This document shows, piece by piece, positions 12,192 through 23,832 of a stretch of DNA of 64,000 nt (positions within the stretch are counted from its first letter, which is position 1; every line of letters begins with the position of its first letter). The stretch is taken from contig CP136061.1 of NCBI GenBank assembly GCA_032622095.1, positions 19,660,991 through 19,724,990 on the forward strand, given 5' to 3'. The notes under the pieces were generated by a model. It was not told the DNA's origin, did not search any database, and saw only the letters and a program-made list of their open reading frames with translations. Made by a program: the position numbers and the translations under genes. This DNA is from Siphonodentalium dalli (Eukaryota > Mollusca > Scaphopoda > Gadilida > Siphonodentaliidae).

Positions 12192-14788
12192 ACAATGACA
12201 TAGTTCCTGAATGTCTGATTCAATGGTTTAGATATTACATTAATGACATAGTTCCTGAATGTCTGATTCAATGGTTTAGATATTACATTAATGACATAGT
12301 TCCTGAATGTCTGATTCAACGGTTTAGATATTACATTAATGACATAGTTCCTGAATGTCTGATTCAATGGTTTAGATATTACATTAATGACATAGTTCCT
12401 GAATGTCTGATTCAATGGTTTAGATATTACATTAATGACATAGTTCCTGAATGTCTGATTCAATGGTTTAGATATTACATTAATGACATAGTTCCTGAAT
12501 GTCTGATTCAATGGTTTAGATATTATATTAATGACATAGTTCCTGAATGTCTGATTCAATGGTTTAGATATTACATTAATGACATAGTTCCTGAATGTCT
12601 GATTCAATGGTTTAGATATTACATTAATGACATAGTTCCTGAATGTCTGATTCAATGGTTTAGATATTACATTAATGACATAGTTCCTGAATGTCTGATT
12701 CAATGGTTTAGATATTACATTAATGACATAGTTCCTGAGTGTCTGATTCAATGGTTTAGATATTACATTAATGACATAGTTCCTGAATGTCTGATTCAAT
12801 GGTTTAGATATTACATTAATGACATAGTTCCTGAATGTCTGATTCAATGGTTTAGATATTACATTAATGACATAGTTCCTGAATGTCTGATTCCAAGTTT
12901 TAGACTTTACATTAATGACATAGTTCCTGAATGTCTGATTCAATGGTTTAGATATTACATTAATGACATAGTTCCTGAATGTCTGATTCAATGGTTTAGA
13001 TATTACATTAATGACATAGTTCCTGAATATCTGACTCAATGGTTTAGATATTACATTAATGACATAGTTCCCGAGTGTCTGATTCAATGGTTTATATATT
13101 ACATTAATGACATAGTTCCTGAATGTCTGATTCAATGGTTTAGATATTACATTAATGACATAGTTCCTGAATGTCTGATTCAATGGTTTAGATATTACAT
13201 TAATGACATAGTTCCTGAATGTCTGATTCAATGGTTTAGATATTACATTAATGACATAGTTCCTGAATGTCTGATTCAATGGTTTAGATATTACATTAAT
13301 GACATAGTTCCTGAATGTCTGATTCAATGGTTTAGATATTACATTAATGACATAGTTCCTGAATGTCTGATTCAATGGTTTAGATATTACATTAATGACA
13401 TAGTTCCTGAATGTCTGATTCAATGGTTTAGATATTACATTAATGACATAGTTCCTGAGTGTCTGATTCAATGGTTTAGATATTACATTAATGACATAGT
13501 TCCTGAATGTCTGATTCAATGGTTTAGATATTTCATTAATGACATAGTTCCTGAATGTCTGATTCAATGGTTTAGATATTACATTAATGACATAGTTCCT
13601 GAATGTCTGATTCAATGGTTTAGATATTACATTAATGACATAGTTCCTGAATGTCTGATTCAATGGTTTAGATATTACATCAATGACATAGTTCCTGAAT
13701 GTCTGATTCAATGGTTTAGATATTACATTAATGACATAGTTCCTGAATGTCTGATTCAATGGTTTAGATATTACATTAATTACATAGTTCCTGAATGTCT
13801 GATTCAATGGTTTAGATATTACATTAATGACATAGTTCCTGAATGTCTGATTCAATGGTTTAGATATTACATTAATGACATAGTTCCTGAATGTCTGATT
13901 CAATGGTTTAGATATTACATTAATGACATAGTTCCCGAATGTCTGATTCAATGGTTTAGATATTACATTAATGACATAGTTCCTGAATGTCTGATTCAAT
14001 GGTTTAGATATTACATTAATGACATAGTTCCTGAATGTCTGATTCAATGGTTTAGATATTACATTAATGACATAGTTCCTGAATGTCTGATTCAGTGGTT
14101 TAGATATTACATTAATGACATAGTTCCTGAATGTCTGATTCAATGGTTTAGATATTACATTAATGACATAGTTCCTGAATGTCTGATTCAATGGTTTAGA
14201 TATTACATTAATGACATAGTTCCTGAATGTCTGATTCAATGGTTTAGATATTACATTAATGACATAGTTCCTGAATGTCTGATTCAATGGTTTAGATATT
14301 ACATTAATGACATAGTTCCTGAATGTCTGATTCAACGGTTTAGATATTACATTAATGACATAGTTCCTGAATGTCTGATTCAATGGTTTAGATATTACAT
14401 TAATGACATAGTTCCTGAATGTCTGATTCAATGGTTTAGATATTACATTAATGACATAGTTCCTGAATGTCTGATTCAATGGTTTAGATATTACATTAAT
14501 GACATAGTTCCTGAATGTCTGATTCAATGGTTTAGATATTATATTAATGACATAGTTCCTGAATGTCTGATTCAATGGTTTAGATATTACATTAATGACA
14601 TAGTTCCTGAATGTCTGATTCAATGGTTTAGATATTACATTAATGACATAGTTCCTGAATGTCTGATTCAATGGTTTAGATATTACATTAATGACATAGT
14701 TCCTGAATGTCTGATTCAATGGTTTAAAGATTACATTAATGACGTATGTTGCTGAACGTCTGAAGAGACGGTTTAGATATTACATTAA
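12192..14788. repeat. 48-bp minisatellite array
   Basis: About 53 copies of a 48-bp unit, GACATAGTTCCTGAATGTCT, GATTCAATGGTTTAGATATT, ACATTAAT. Unit length is invariant through nearly the whole array, with only scattered substitutions. Because 48 is divisible by three and two frames lack stops, it reads as an 858-residue frame on plus and an 850-residue frame on minus. Substitutions do not favour synonymous positions in either frame and both strands are open, so it is not treated as a gene. The last unit and a half (after about 14740) diverge towards the 49-bp subfamily seen beyond the MITE. Confidence 0.95.
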
Positions 14789-15167
14789 AGGTACTCGATC
14801 CTATTAGTCGCTCCTAAATTACTATTCCTTTGGCTTTGGGTGTAAAAAATATTGGATTCGAGTCGAGGAACCCATCCATCAGAGCTCAGAGTGATTAGAT
14901 ATGCCCCATTTTATATACAAATACAAATCTTCCACATCACGTGGCAACCAAATGGAATCCGATGTATTCCGTACACACTTGTACCTCATGCATGTAAACA
15001 GACATAAAAAATGTCGACTTATCCCAATTAAGCACTTTGCCCCTGATGTGCATATCTGGCGGATGGTTGGGTATACATATACACCATTTTATATACGAAT
15101 CAAATATGTTTTACCCCCAAAGCCAAAGAAATAGTAATTTAGGAGCGTCTAATCGGATTGAGTACCT
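14789..15167. mobile_element. 379-bp TTAA-flanked MITE
   Basis: Terminal inverted repeats of about 55 bp start AGGTACTCGATCC on the left and (reverse complement) AGGTACTCAATCC on the right. They continue through CTCCTAAATTACTATT and CTTTGGCTTTGGG. The element is flanked by TTAA at 14785-14788 and 15168-15171, a piggyBac-type target duplication. No transposase is encoded. It sits inside the 48/49-bp minisatellite and separates its two subfamilies. Confidence 0.85.
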
Positions 15168-15171
15168 TTAA

Positions 15172-15630
15172 AGATTACATTAATTACGTATGTTCCTGAA
15201 CGTCTGAAGCGACGGTTTAGAGATTACATTAATTACCTATGTTCCTGAACGTCTGAAGCGACGGTTTAGAGATTACATTAGTGACGTATGTTCATGAATG
15301 TGTGAAGTGACTGTTTAGTGATTACATTAGTGATGTAGGTTCCTGAACGTCTGAAGCGATGGTTTAGAGATTACATTAGTGACGTAGGTTCCTGAACGTC
15401 TGAAGCGACGGTTTAGGTATTACATTAGTGACGTAGGTTCCTGAACGCCTGAAGCGACGGTTTAGAAATTACATTAGTGACGTAGTTTCCTGAACGTCTG
15501 AAGCGACGGTTTAGAGATTACATCAGTGACGTAGGTATCTGAACGTCTGAAGCGACGGTTTAGAGATTACATCAGTGACGTAGGTTCCTGAACTTATGAA
15601 GCGACGGTTTAGATATTACATTAGTGTCCT
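15172..15630. repeat. 49-bp subfamily of the 48-bp minisatellite
   Basis: About nine diverged copies of a unit related to the 48-bp array (GATTACATTAGTGACGTAGG, TTCCTGAACGTCTGAAGCGA, CGGTTTAGA). It has one extra G after GTAG and GC-richer variants (AACGTCTGAAGCGACGG against AATGTCTGATTCAATGG). It is more heterogeneous than the main array, as expected for an older array edge. Confidence 0.9.
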
Positions 15631-16344
15631 GTGACATAGGTTCCTGACCATAATTACGCTACAACAGATCTAGAGCCAGTTGATCAGTCGTGGTGCAGAG
15701 AAGTTAAAGTACGCGAAGTGCATGGACCGTCACCGCAAGGGGGGGGGGGGGTGCGAAAAGAACGTTCATACACACCTGCAATGCATGGAGGCATTAAAGT
15801 CTTCGCCATTCAGAAGGTTCATAAGGGTCGGTGCTGGTCCACCTTTCGGGAACCCAATCGTGCAATCGAAAACCGTTGTGACTACAAAACAAACATAAAT
15901 TATCTATGTTGTAAATACGCACAAATCCCCATGAGCACAGTGGTCTGGGAACATTTTTTTTTTAATAATAATTTGTATTTAAGTTCCCAAACCCGGTGTC
16001 TATGATATATCGTCACCCACTGGGGATATTTACCTGGTACATTTTCAGGAATATCGTCGCAGAGGGCCGAGCCGTGCTACTCTATCTGTAGAGGTCACTC
16101 TCACGTAAAAATAAGTGCTGAAGGGTACAGAGGTTTTGAAAATGGGCTGAGGGGTAAACAAGGTTTGCTATCGGCGCTGGTGCAGTTACGTCAAGTGTGT
16201 TCCAGAAAGTCTAATGCCCATCAGCTGTTTGTTTTGAGTTCATTTTAATTTTCATTGGAATGTACACGAATTATCCTCTAACAGAAATCATGAAAGATGC
16301 GAAAACTAAACGTCATTTCGAATGAGATTTCAAATTCCGTGAGC

Positions 16345-16472
16345 ACTTCAGCACATTTGCCAAACATATGTAGCCTTCAGCATATTTGCCAAACATGTGT
16401 ACCCTTCAGCACATTTGCCAAACCTATGTACCCTTCAGCACAGTTGCCAAACATGTGTACTCTTCAGCACTT
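16345..16472. repeat. ~29-bp minisatellite, 4-5 copies
   Basis: Four to five copies of CACATTTGCCAAACATGTGT followed by ACCCTTCAG with point variation. Non-coding local expansion. Confidence 0.85.
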
Positions 16473-16559
16473 GTTAGAGTGACCTCAAGCGCAACTATAT
16501 ATGAAACTACTTATTAAATGCATATATGCACTACTTGTTTATTACACGAGGGCGCTTTA

Positions 16560-16735
16560 CAATTGATATAAATCTACATGTGAGTGTAAGCCAACAATGG
16601 CGTTTGTTTACTATATGTGGGCACTATATATGATTTATATAAATCTACATGTGAGTGTAAGCCTACAATGGCATTTGTTTACTATACCTGGGCACTATAT
16701 GATTGATATAAATCTACATGTGAGTGTAAGCCGTG
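16560..16735. repeat. ~75-bp tandem repeat, 2.5 copies
   Basis: The block TATAAATCTACATGTGAGTG followed by TAAGCC recurs three times. The first two recurrences are followed by ACAATGGC(G/A)TTTGTTTAC and TGGGCACTATAT. Local duplication of about 75-77 bp. Confidence 0.8.
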
Positions 16736-18679
16736 CAGTCGATCAATCTTTTTATTTTCATAGCCTAAATCCAAAATAGATTAATCAGCATTTGCTGGGC
16801 GTAATTAATTGCGGCAAAGAGTATTACTCAAACTGTGCACACTGAAGTCCGATGCGAGGAAATGCATGCCGGGAAATTAGCAAGAGTGAACGTATAGCAT
16901 AACACATTCGAACAGATATGCATGTGATAATAGGGATCAGGATTGTCTCCCTTCCCAATAATGCTGAAGGGTTACTATCATCGTGCGACCTGCAGTTGAG
17001 TACCCAGTTTAGTGACATTTCGTGCAGTTGAGAACCCAGCTTAACGAAATCTCACAACTAAACGAGATTCCCAATATCGTCTGCTAAATTGCTTCTTTTG
17101 TTTTTTCGAGAATGCCAATGTCCAAAAAATAAAATTAGATAGCAAGCCGGTCTGACATAAAGTTTAAAGACGCTTCTATATCCTTACAATTAAATCCATC
17201 GATGGTTTTATGTGTAACCAATCAGGTAAGTGGGTGTCAGACCAGGTAACACGAGTTCCAGGGTAAGCAACACCAAACCTAGCACACCAGAATGACAGAA
17301 AACAAGTCAAAGTGAAGCACTGGCAGGTAGACCATAAATGGCCTATTTATTAGTCAACATAGGTTTTAGTAAGAAAGAAAAACGCCTCAAACATATTCGT
17401 CATTTTACCCACATAATATTGGCGGAGCAAAAATGTAATGGATGTCAAGAACAAGAGGAGAGTGTCTGCAGAGTATATGAAAGAAAGGGGATATATTAGG
17501 GTCAGGGTCCCAATCACATGCAGATACTGTGTTCCTCGTGTTCTTGGCAAACATTTTGAGTCGGAGAGCAAAGTCACGGAGCGGCTGAAATTTTTTTGAA
17601 AAGTAATTAAGGACGTACAGGTCGAAAGAGGGTAATTAAAATCAAAGATACCTAAGAATTTGTAATTTAAGGGAAAAGGTAAAACTTTAAAATTTTAAAA
17701 GACCAATGAGGTAAAGTTTTGAAAAGTCAAAAGATAGATACAAACAATAGGATCTTCCTCAGTTGCAAGTCGCTAACCTGTGCCATATTAAGCATATGAA
17801 CACAAACTTTTCGGCCTTTACTCGCAAGAAGTTGTACAAGGTTAGCTCGGCCACGTTAATAAACGCAGATCCTATCTAAAAACCGACGAAACCAAACTAC
17901 CCATAATTTATTAAGTATATTTGCATTGAGTTTGAATAGATCATTCCATTTATAGTTTTATAACTGATGGGGAGAATCCATTCAGTGAAGAAAGGGTTAC
18001 GGAGCTGAAGTTGTCAGTTTAGTGAGGATCGCGCCATGCGTTACAAAGTGGGAGAAGGTGTTGTTGACCTCCCCGCCGAAACCCCCCCCCCCCCCCCGCC
18101 GACCCCTCGTCGACTCTATAGCCACGTTCTCCCTTTAAAATCACACGCATCTTGGGATCTGTTTTGCATTGAAACTTACGAAACAATATTAAAACCTGAA
18201 AGTGTGGGTGGAGAACAAAACTACAGATTTAAAACCCGAAAGGGTGGGTGGATAACAAAACTACAAATTTAAATAGGATTACATAGACTACAAGCGCATC
18301 TTAATCGATAATATTTTATCGAATTCATGAGTTGAGACGGCGCAAAGATATATTTCGTGAAAACGGAGCTTTCACGAGTGAAACTGACTATCTGCACCGT
18401 TTGCAGTGGGATAAACGATTCTATATTATGATGCAAGTTGTGTTCTGGATTTATTCCACACCATGTGTCGGATAAGTTTAACGCATGACTGTGACCGCCA
18501 ATGATACTATAACTACCTTTATTGTGATTTATATCTGATTAAAATCCGGTAATATACCATCACCCGAAGTCAATCGCTGACGTCATGCAGACTACGTCAT
18601 CGTTTTGGCAACAGCGTCAAAACGAAGTAGTTCCGGCTTGTATTCGTCTTATGGTATACACCAGTATTAAGCTGGAAAA

Positions 18680-18962
18680 CAGAGTTCAGTCCCCTCGCTA
18701 TGCTATGCCTGACCGCTGTCGGGTGTGTATTTTCTTAATTAAATCTAACATTTTTTATTGAAGTGTTTTGTCAGTTACAATTCATTCTGGCTTGCATATG
18801 ATCTAGACAATTTTCAAATGCATATGGACAGTTCAGTTTCTCAAAATAATGTAGAATGAATTGTAACCTACTGAAGTCTCAAATAAATAAATGTGCTATT
18901 TCTTCACATTATGTGTAAGTGCTGGCAGCGTTAAGTCCCGCGTATAGGGGGACTGAACTCTG
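18680..18962. mobile_element. 283-bp MITE with 15-bp terminal inverted repeats
   Basis: The ends are CAGAGTTCAGTCCCC and (reverse complement of the right end) CAGAGTTCAGTCCCC, perfectly inverted. A second inverted pair lies inside, TTACAATTCATTCT and AGAATGAATTGTAA, so most of the element can fold back. CAGAG ends resemble hAT-type termini, but the adjacent 8 bp on the two sides do not match, so the class is open. Non-coding. Confidence 0.7.
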
Positions 18963-19118
18963 CACGGAGCTTGCAACTAGCCCATATTATGTCTTCAATG
19001 GCTGGCCGTGGCCACGTTGAATAAGCCTATAGATGTGTCCCTCGCTTCAACAAGTGTAGAATAAATTATAGTATAGCCACATATATGAAACTCAGTATGA
19101 CGAAGGATTCGCACTCAC

Positions 19119-19272
19119 ATTTGCCCTTGAGTCCGCGTACGGCGGCGACGAAGCCTTTCGGCCTTGGCAACAGAACATGTTTCATCTCCGGGTAACCTTT
19201 GGCTCGTGACACGTCAAGGCTGGCAGCGTGCTTAGTCTCGGTAAACCTCGTCCCTTCCGGAAATATCAGAAG
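19119..19272 (-). CDS. AGPAT3/4-like: AGPAT3/4-type acyltransferase, exon 4
   Basis: This exon encodes residues 175-225 of the predicted protein plus the first base of codon 226. It starts after an acceptor ending TTCTCAG and ends at the donor GTGAGT (19118-19113). It carries the acyltransferase motif FPEGTR (residues 178-183), which binds the glycerol-phosphate acceptor in this family. The AGPAT3/4 signatures RFTETKH and LLPRPKGF (about 208-215) follow. Reading frame and phase fit exon 3 exactly (CAA|CTT). In human AGPAT3/4 about 150 more residues follow, including C-terminal membrane segments; they are not visible at lower coordinates in this window. Confidence 0.95.
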
Positions 19273-21050
19273 CTGAGAATATATTTAATAGAACCACATC
19301 ATGACCTGCACGACCTTCGCACCAAAGTCTAATACTGGTATATTTTAAATATCCAATGTCAGAAGATTGAACATATCATACAAGAACCATGGGTCTATAC
19401 CAAAATGGTCCAAAAATAATGATTAGATCCTGCCAAACAGCACATTGATATGAGGTTATGATAGTCAGATATCGATTTTAAGAAGGGGACGTTTTAACAC
19501 GTTTTCAATTTTTTGTCAGGTTAGCAAACATTCTCCTATTATCGGCTCTGACAAATAAAGTCAAAGGTCCATGCTTTCGTCCATCCTCAATTATGATCGT
19601 TAATTTCGGGGGGAAAAGATGGCTTCTCATCTAGAGGTCACCCCAAATGTCCATATGACGTTTGGTAATGACCGGATGATGGATGACATGATGGATGTGG
19701 TCAATAGCGTGTGCCGAAGGATTTAGTCAAGCAAAGAGTAAAATCCAAGACGAGGGCTCCCATCTTGTGGTCACCCAAAGATCCCTTAGAAGTTTGGTGA
19801 CGATCGGACGAGAGATGTGACCCGTAGGGTGTGCTAACGGAATTTGTTGACTTACGCACTGACAGACGCACGCAATCACGAACAGACGGATGCCAACCCA
19901 ACTTCATCAAGTTTAGCTAAAAAAAATCAATAAAAATAGACAGAAATATATATACACAACCATGCTACTGGTTTAAAGGCCATCCACCAAATTAATATCT
20001 TGCTTTTCAATATGAATCATAATTCGCCCCTAGAAACACTTGCCACTTTTGCTCAGCAGATTTGCACGAACACCGCCCCTTATATTTAACATTCATCACT
20101 TGACCTCCCCTTAAGCAGCGCGATTTGTGTGGATATAAACCGGTTATCATTCATTACGCTATACTGTGATTGTGTCCGGCGATTCTGTTTGAACTATAAT
20201 GTAATGAAAACACTCTGCATTATTCGATAATTTACATGAACCTTTGATCAGATTCAAATACCTGATACCGGGTTATTATGTGTTAATTGCTAGCATTCGA
20301 GCCGAGATTCGCCAATTTGACAGCCGTAACCTTTGAATATGTGGCTTTATTTGTCGTTTCTCGTCGGGAAACAGGTCTGTGCATTTGTTCGTGCACTTTC
20401 CACCCATGTATTAGTGACCATTAAGCTGCCAGGATTTTTGTTATGCTTATCCTAGCTTGGGGTCACAGGGGAAATCACTTTATTAATTTGTAAGTGGTGT
20501 ATTATAACATGCCTGCTGTGTGAACGTAACCAAATTCAAAAGAAATATGGTGTCACGTGCTATATCGAATATAAATATAGTTAACGGACCACTAAATTTC
20601 GAACCCCCAGATCACATATATCAAATATATGCCATATTATATACCATTTGAAAGAGGAAGTTCCAAAACATAGTATTATCAAATTATCCGGTGTAATAAA
20701 CTGCGGACATGTGGCTTTTGTTGAGTCACGTTTTGTCATCAAGATTGCAGTAAAAAAGCAGTATTATTTAACACTATATATTAAAAATTGAGTTATTCCC
20801 CTTCCAATGAAAAAGTTTTAATTATGTTGCATTCTGGAGCCAAAGGGAGGGGGTCATTCTATGATTTCAGCAGTTTTCTATTTCTCTGTGGGCATCTTCT
20901 GAGACACAAATGTTTCAAATAGTGATGAATTATAGTATTTTAATAATATTTTATGGCAGAGATTGTTATTAAAACCGTATATCAAGTCACTAAAAAAAAT
21001 AATCGGCGACTCGAAGATTAAGTGGGCGTTTAAATGGAAACAAACCGTAC
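19273..21050 (-). other. Intron 3 of the acyltransferase gene
   Basis: A 1,778-bp intron with donor GTACGG and acceptor CTCAG. Next to the exon 3 donor it holds the TTAA MITE copy A. At about 19600-19910 there is a diverged direct repeat: two blocks containing GGTCACCC(C)AAA and GTTTGGT(A/G)A(T/C)GA(T/C)CGGA, followed by CTGACAGACGCACGCAATCACGAAC. These are typical of interspersed repeats in invertebrate genomes but are not named here. Confidence 0.8.
20585..21029 (+). mobile_element. 445-bp TTAA MITE (copy A), in intron 3
   Basis: Flanked by TTAA at 20581-20584 and 21030-21033. The terminal inverted repeats are CGGACCACTAAATTTCGAAC on the left and (reverse complement) ACGCCCACTTAATCTTCGAG on the right. 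It is homologous along its length to copy B (23384-23832). It encodes no transposase. Its right end lies 15-20 bp from the exon 3 splice donor, so it may influence splicing of the gene. Confidence 0.85.
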
Positions 21051-21218
21051 TTGGACCGGATAGTCTTTTGGGTATTCGGTGAAGGTTTTCAGATCTCTGT
21101 TGATGGTAACTCTGTCCTTCTCGATGTCCCTCTTTACGAAGACATTTTCAGACATGTACCACATCCACCCTATGAACGGTAGATATTTCAAAATGTCCTT
21201 TGCGAACAGCCTGGTGCC
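21051..21218 (-). CDS. AGPAT3/4-like: AGPAT3/4-type acyltransferase, exon 3
   Basis: A 168-bp phase-0 exon encoding residues 119-174. The acceptor ends TTTCTAG and the donor is GTACGG. It contains the AGPAT3/4 core block LKYLPFIGWMWYMSE (about 128-142). The second acyltransferase motif region follows (VFVKRDIEKDR, 144-154), with R148 matching the conserved arginine of motif II. The exon closes with EYPKDYPVQ, which leads into the FPEGTR block of exon 4. The match to human AGPAT4 (PIIGWMWYFTEMVF, recalled from knowledge) is unmistakable. No stops, frameshifts or substituted key residues are seen. Confidence 0.96.
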
Positions 21219-21326
21219 CTAGAAATATAGTAAAACAGCCAGCTTATTACATAGGTTCGGCCTATGGCATCACATGGAATATCATGTTTATTATATGGGA
21301 GGCCAAATTCACATTTAATAACTTAA

Positions 21327-22897
21327 CCCTTTGAACCCGTAACACCGATATTTAGGTGCAAACGAACCGTGACTATATCCCGTAACACCGATATTTCGGT
21401 GCAGCGACGACATGATTCGGTAGCAAATTTATATATAGTATAACGAGCGTCAGACCCACTGATTTATATTTAAATTGCTCCCACATATGTCAGCGGCGCC
21501 CATGGTGCGTATGGAATGGTTGACCGCTAGTATCGGGTAGAAATATATGCGCATGCGCATAGCATATAATCTACAAAAACATACGATATTTTAAGCGAAC
21601 TGTGCCGCTATATTTACGGCATATAATTTCGTGTTCCCCGTGTGTGTACAGAACAGACATAATTTAAACACACAATTTCAGTTTAAATTACCCTCGCGTA
21701 TATTAACCAGTGTTCTGCTACATATGGAGAAGGGTCTATCGCATATGAAGTTGATTTATTCGCGCATGCGCAGACTAGCGCAATGACAAATAAATGGTTT
21801 ATAACGTACTTATACACGACATACCCACTAATATATATATTTAAATTGGCCTATTGAAGTCAGCGCTGGCAAAGGTGTCTATATGGATTGGCTGCCCGCT
21901 AGAAACGGCTAGGAAAATATGCGCATGGGCGCAGGCTATAATTCATTTTAAAAAATGCGTGAAATGTGGCGCTATATATATGACATTTTGTTGCATGTTT
22001 CACATGTTAGTACAGTAGACACAATCTAGACAGCTTACTTGAACAATGGGGCCACGATATGTTACGGGAAATTACGTTGTTTCTGGTCTCTGTAATAGCA
22101 GTCTCTGTTGTGCCACATGCAGCAAAAAGTCTATTGCATATCAAGTTGACTTACTCGCACATGGTCAGGTATATCTTAATTTCACATTAGGATATTGGTT
22201 GCATCGAAACACAATTCGCTGATGTATAAACGTTATAAGCTAGAATTCGTTTATCCTGCAAATGTCGGGTAGTTGCCTAACTTGCATAGTAACCGTTTCT
22301 AAGGCGAGATCGGGTGGCAAAGTCTCCCGATCTTACAATGATCAGTGGTCCGTGCATTCATAGGCCTATCTATATCATGCCTGCACAGTTTCAGGTAGGT
22401 GTCCACATTCAACATAACCAACACCATGCGACTAGACACTGTCTAAATTAAGGCAAAACATACCACTGAGTGGTTAGTGCAATTATGTCATTCGAGCAGT
22501 TGTGGTATTTGCTTAGCAACCGTTGCTACCCTTAAATGGGATATTTGGTTCACTATTCTGGTCGGTTATATCTCAAATTTCACGTTAGGGTAGTACCTGC
22601 ATCAAAAAACCCAATCACTGAGGTTGAATTACGACGCTATAAGCTATATTTACATTTTCCAGTCAATTCCGGGTAGTTGCCTAGCAACCGTTACCAAGGA
22701 GTTGCCGCGAGGCAAAGTCTCGCGATCTTATAATGATCGCTGATCCATGGGGGACAAACCTGTAAAGTTTCAGACCGGTGTCGCAATTTGAACATAATCA
22801 ACACCATGCTACTAGAAACTGTCTAATTTAAGCGGACATACCACTGGGAGCCCCGGGTCAGGGTGTCGATCACTGTGGGGCGCCAGGGTTCAAAGGG
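21327..22897. mobile_element. 1.57-kb non-autonomous piggyBac-like element
   Basis: Flanked by TTAA at 21323-21326 and 22898-22901. The terminal inverted repeats are CCCTTTGAACCC at both ends. A CCC start directly after TTAA is the piggyBac hallmark. No transposase frame is present. The interior is built from two diverged direct duplications: 21430-21780 resembles 21830-22160, and 22170-22480 resembles 22560-22850 (shared CGGGTAGTTGCCTA, GGCAAAGTCTC, TCTTA(C/T)AATGATC, AACACCATGC). Both left ends carry a small repeat CCCGTAACACCGATATTT. Confidence 0.85.
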
Positions 22898-23194
22898 TTA
22901 AGCTTAATTGCCTCACTCACAACTTCATTACGCTTAAGTTTAATATGTTTTGATAGCCTTAATACCTTACATATAATGGTATCATCTAAGGTAAATTAAT
23001 GTCAAAAGTTACTAGCATCAGTAATTGGCTGCACCCATTTCAGCTCCAGGGGAGTTATGAGATATGAAATTTGAATTACAATTAAGGGTAATGTCATGAT
23101 GCTTAAGCTTAATGCATTACGCTTAAGCATAATGTAATTAGGCTTAAATTGGCGAGCGAAACCAGAACTCGAACTTGACCTGTAGCGGACTGAC

Positions 23195-23199
23195 GGGCG

Positions 23200-23236
<37 letters not shown>
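23195..23236. repeat. (GACA)n microsatellite
   Basis: About ten uninterrupted ACAG/GACA tetranucleotides. The opposite strand reads as repeated Ser-Val-Cys-Leu codons, which is a low-complexity artefact. Confidence 0.95.
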
Positions 23237-23238
<2 letters not shown>

Positions 23239-23383
23239 GAACCAATAACATAATACGTCCCGCTTTTAAAACGGGCGTATGATATTGTCTTGACTTTCTC
23301 AACCATTGGCAAGACATTATTTGTTATGTAAGAATGTGGTTCTGGGTAATCCATAGTTTTTTGTAACTGTTATTAATTGTTAA

Positions 23384-23832
23384 AGGCCCACTTAATTTTC
23401 GAACCCCAGATCACATTATATAAAACATATGCCATATTATATACTATTTCTAAGAGGAAGCTCCAAAACATTGTATTATCAACTTATCCGGTGTAATAAA
23501 CTGTGAACATGTTGTTTTTGTTCAGGTACCGACGTGTTTTGCGCTTAGGTTTCATCTGGATTATACTGCAAAGCCTATTATTTTCAATGTAAGGGGAATA
23601 ACACTTATCTTAGTTTGAATTCAGTTGCATTCTGGGAGCGAGATGGGGGAAATGTTTCTATAATTCAGCTATTTGATATTACTCTAATGACACCTTCTGA
23701 TGCACAGACGTTCCACGTGGTGATGAATTACAGTATAGTAATCATATTTTATGTTATTAAACATTGTTATTAAAACCGTATACCAAGGCACTATAAACAA
23801 AATAATCGATGACTCGAAACTTAAGTGGGCCA
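23384..23832 (+). mobile_element. 449-bp TTAA MITE (copy B), in intron 2
   Basis: Flanked by TTAA at 23380-23383 and 23833-23836. The termini are AGGCCCACTTAATTTTCGAA and (reverse complement of the right end) TGGCCCACTTAAGTTTCGAG, about 20 bp of inverted repeat with one or two mismatches. Its internal blocks CCAGATCACAT, TTATCCGGTGTAATAAACTG and TTGTTATTAAAACCGTATA are shared with copy A. Non-coding; presumably mobilised by a piggyBac-type transposase elsewhere. Confidence 0.88.

Larger units (their letters stand above)
15631..18679. other. Unidentified DNA with small repeats
   Basis: No gene is recognised. It contains a run of thirteen G at about 15738-15750, a poly-C run at about 18081-18096, and a two-copy ~40-bp tandem repeat at 18192-18272 (GGGTGGAGAACAAAACTACA type). 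Two short minisatellites are listed separately. Open frames of 60-95 codons have no recognisable domain. If the acyltransferase gene continues leftwards this is part of its intron 4; I looked for the expected C-terminal exon on the minus strand and did not see it. Confidence 0.4.

Noticed and set aside
12167-14755. Two ~850-residue repetitive proteins, one on each strand
   Set aside because: Both are readings of the same 48-bp minisatellite. They have no signal peptide or non-repeat domain, substitutions show no synonymous bias, and both strands are equally open.
15680-18272. Possible exon 5 or other genes in short frames
   Set aside because: None of the translations matches the expected AGPAT C-terminus or any recognisable domain, and splice-site context is lacking.
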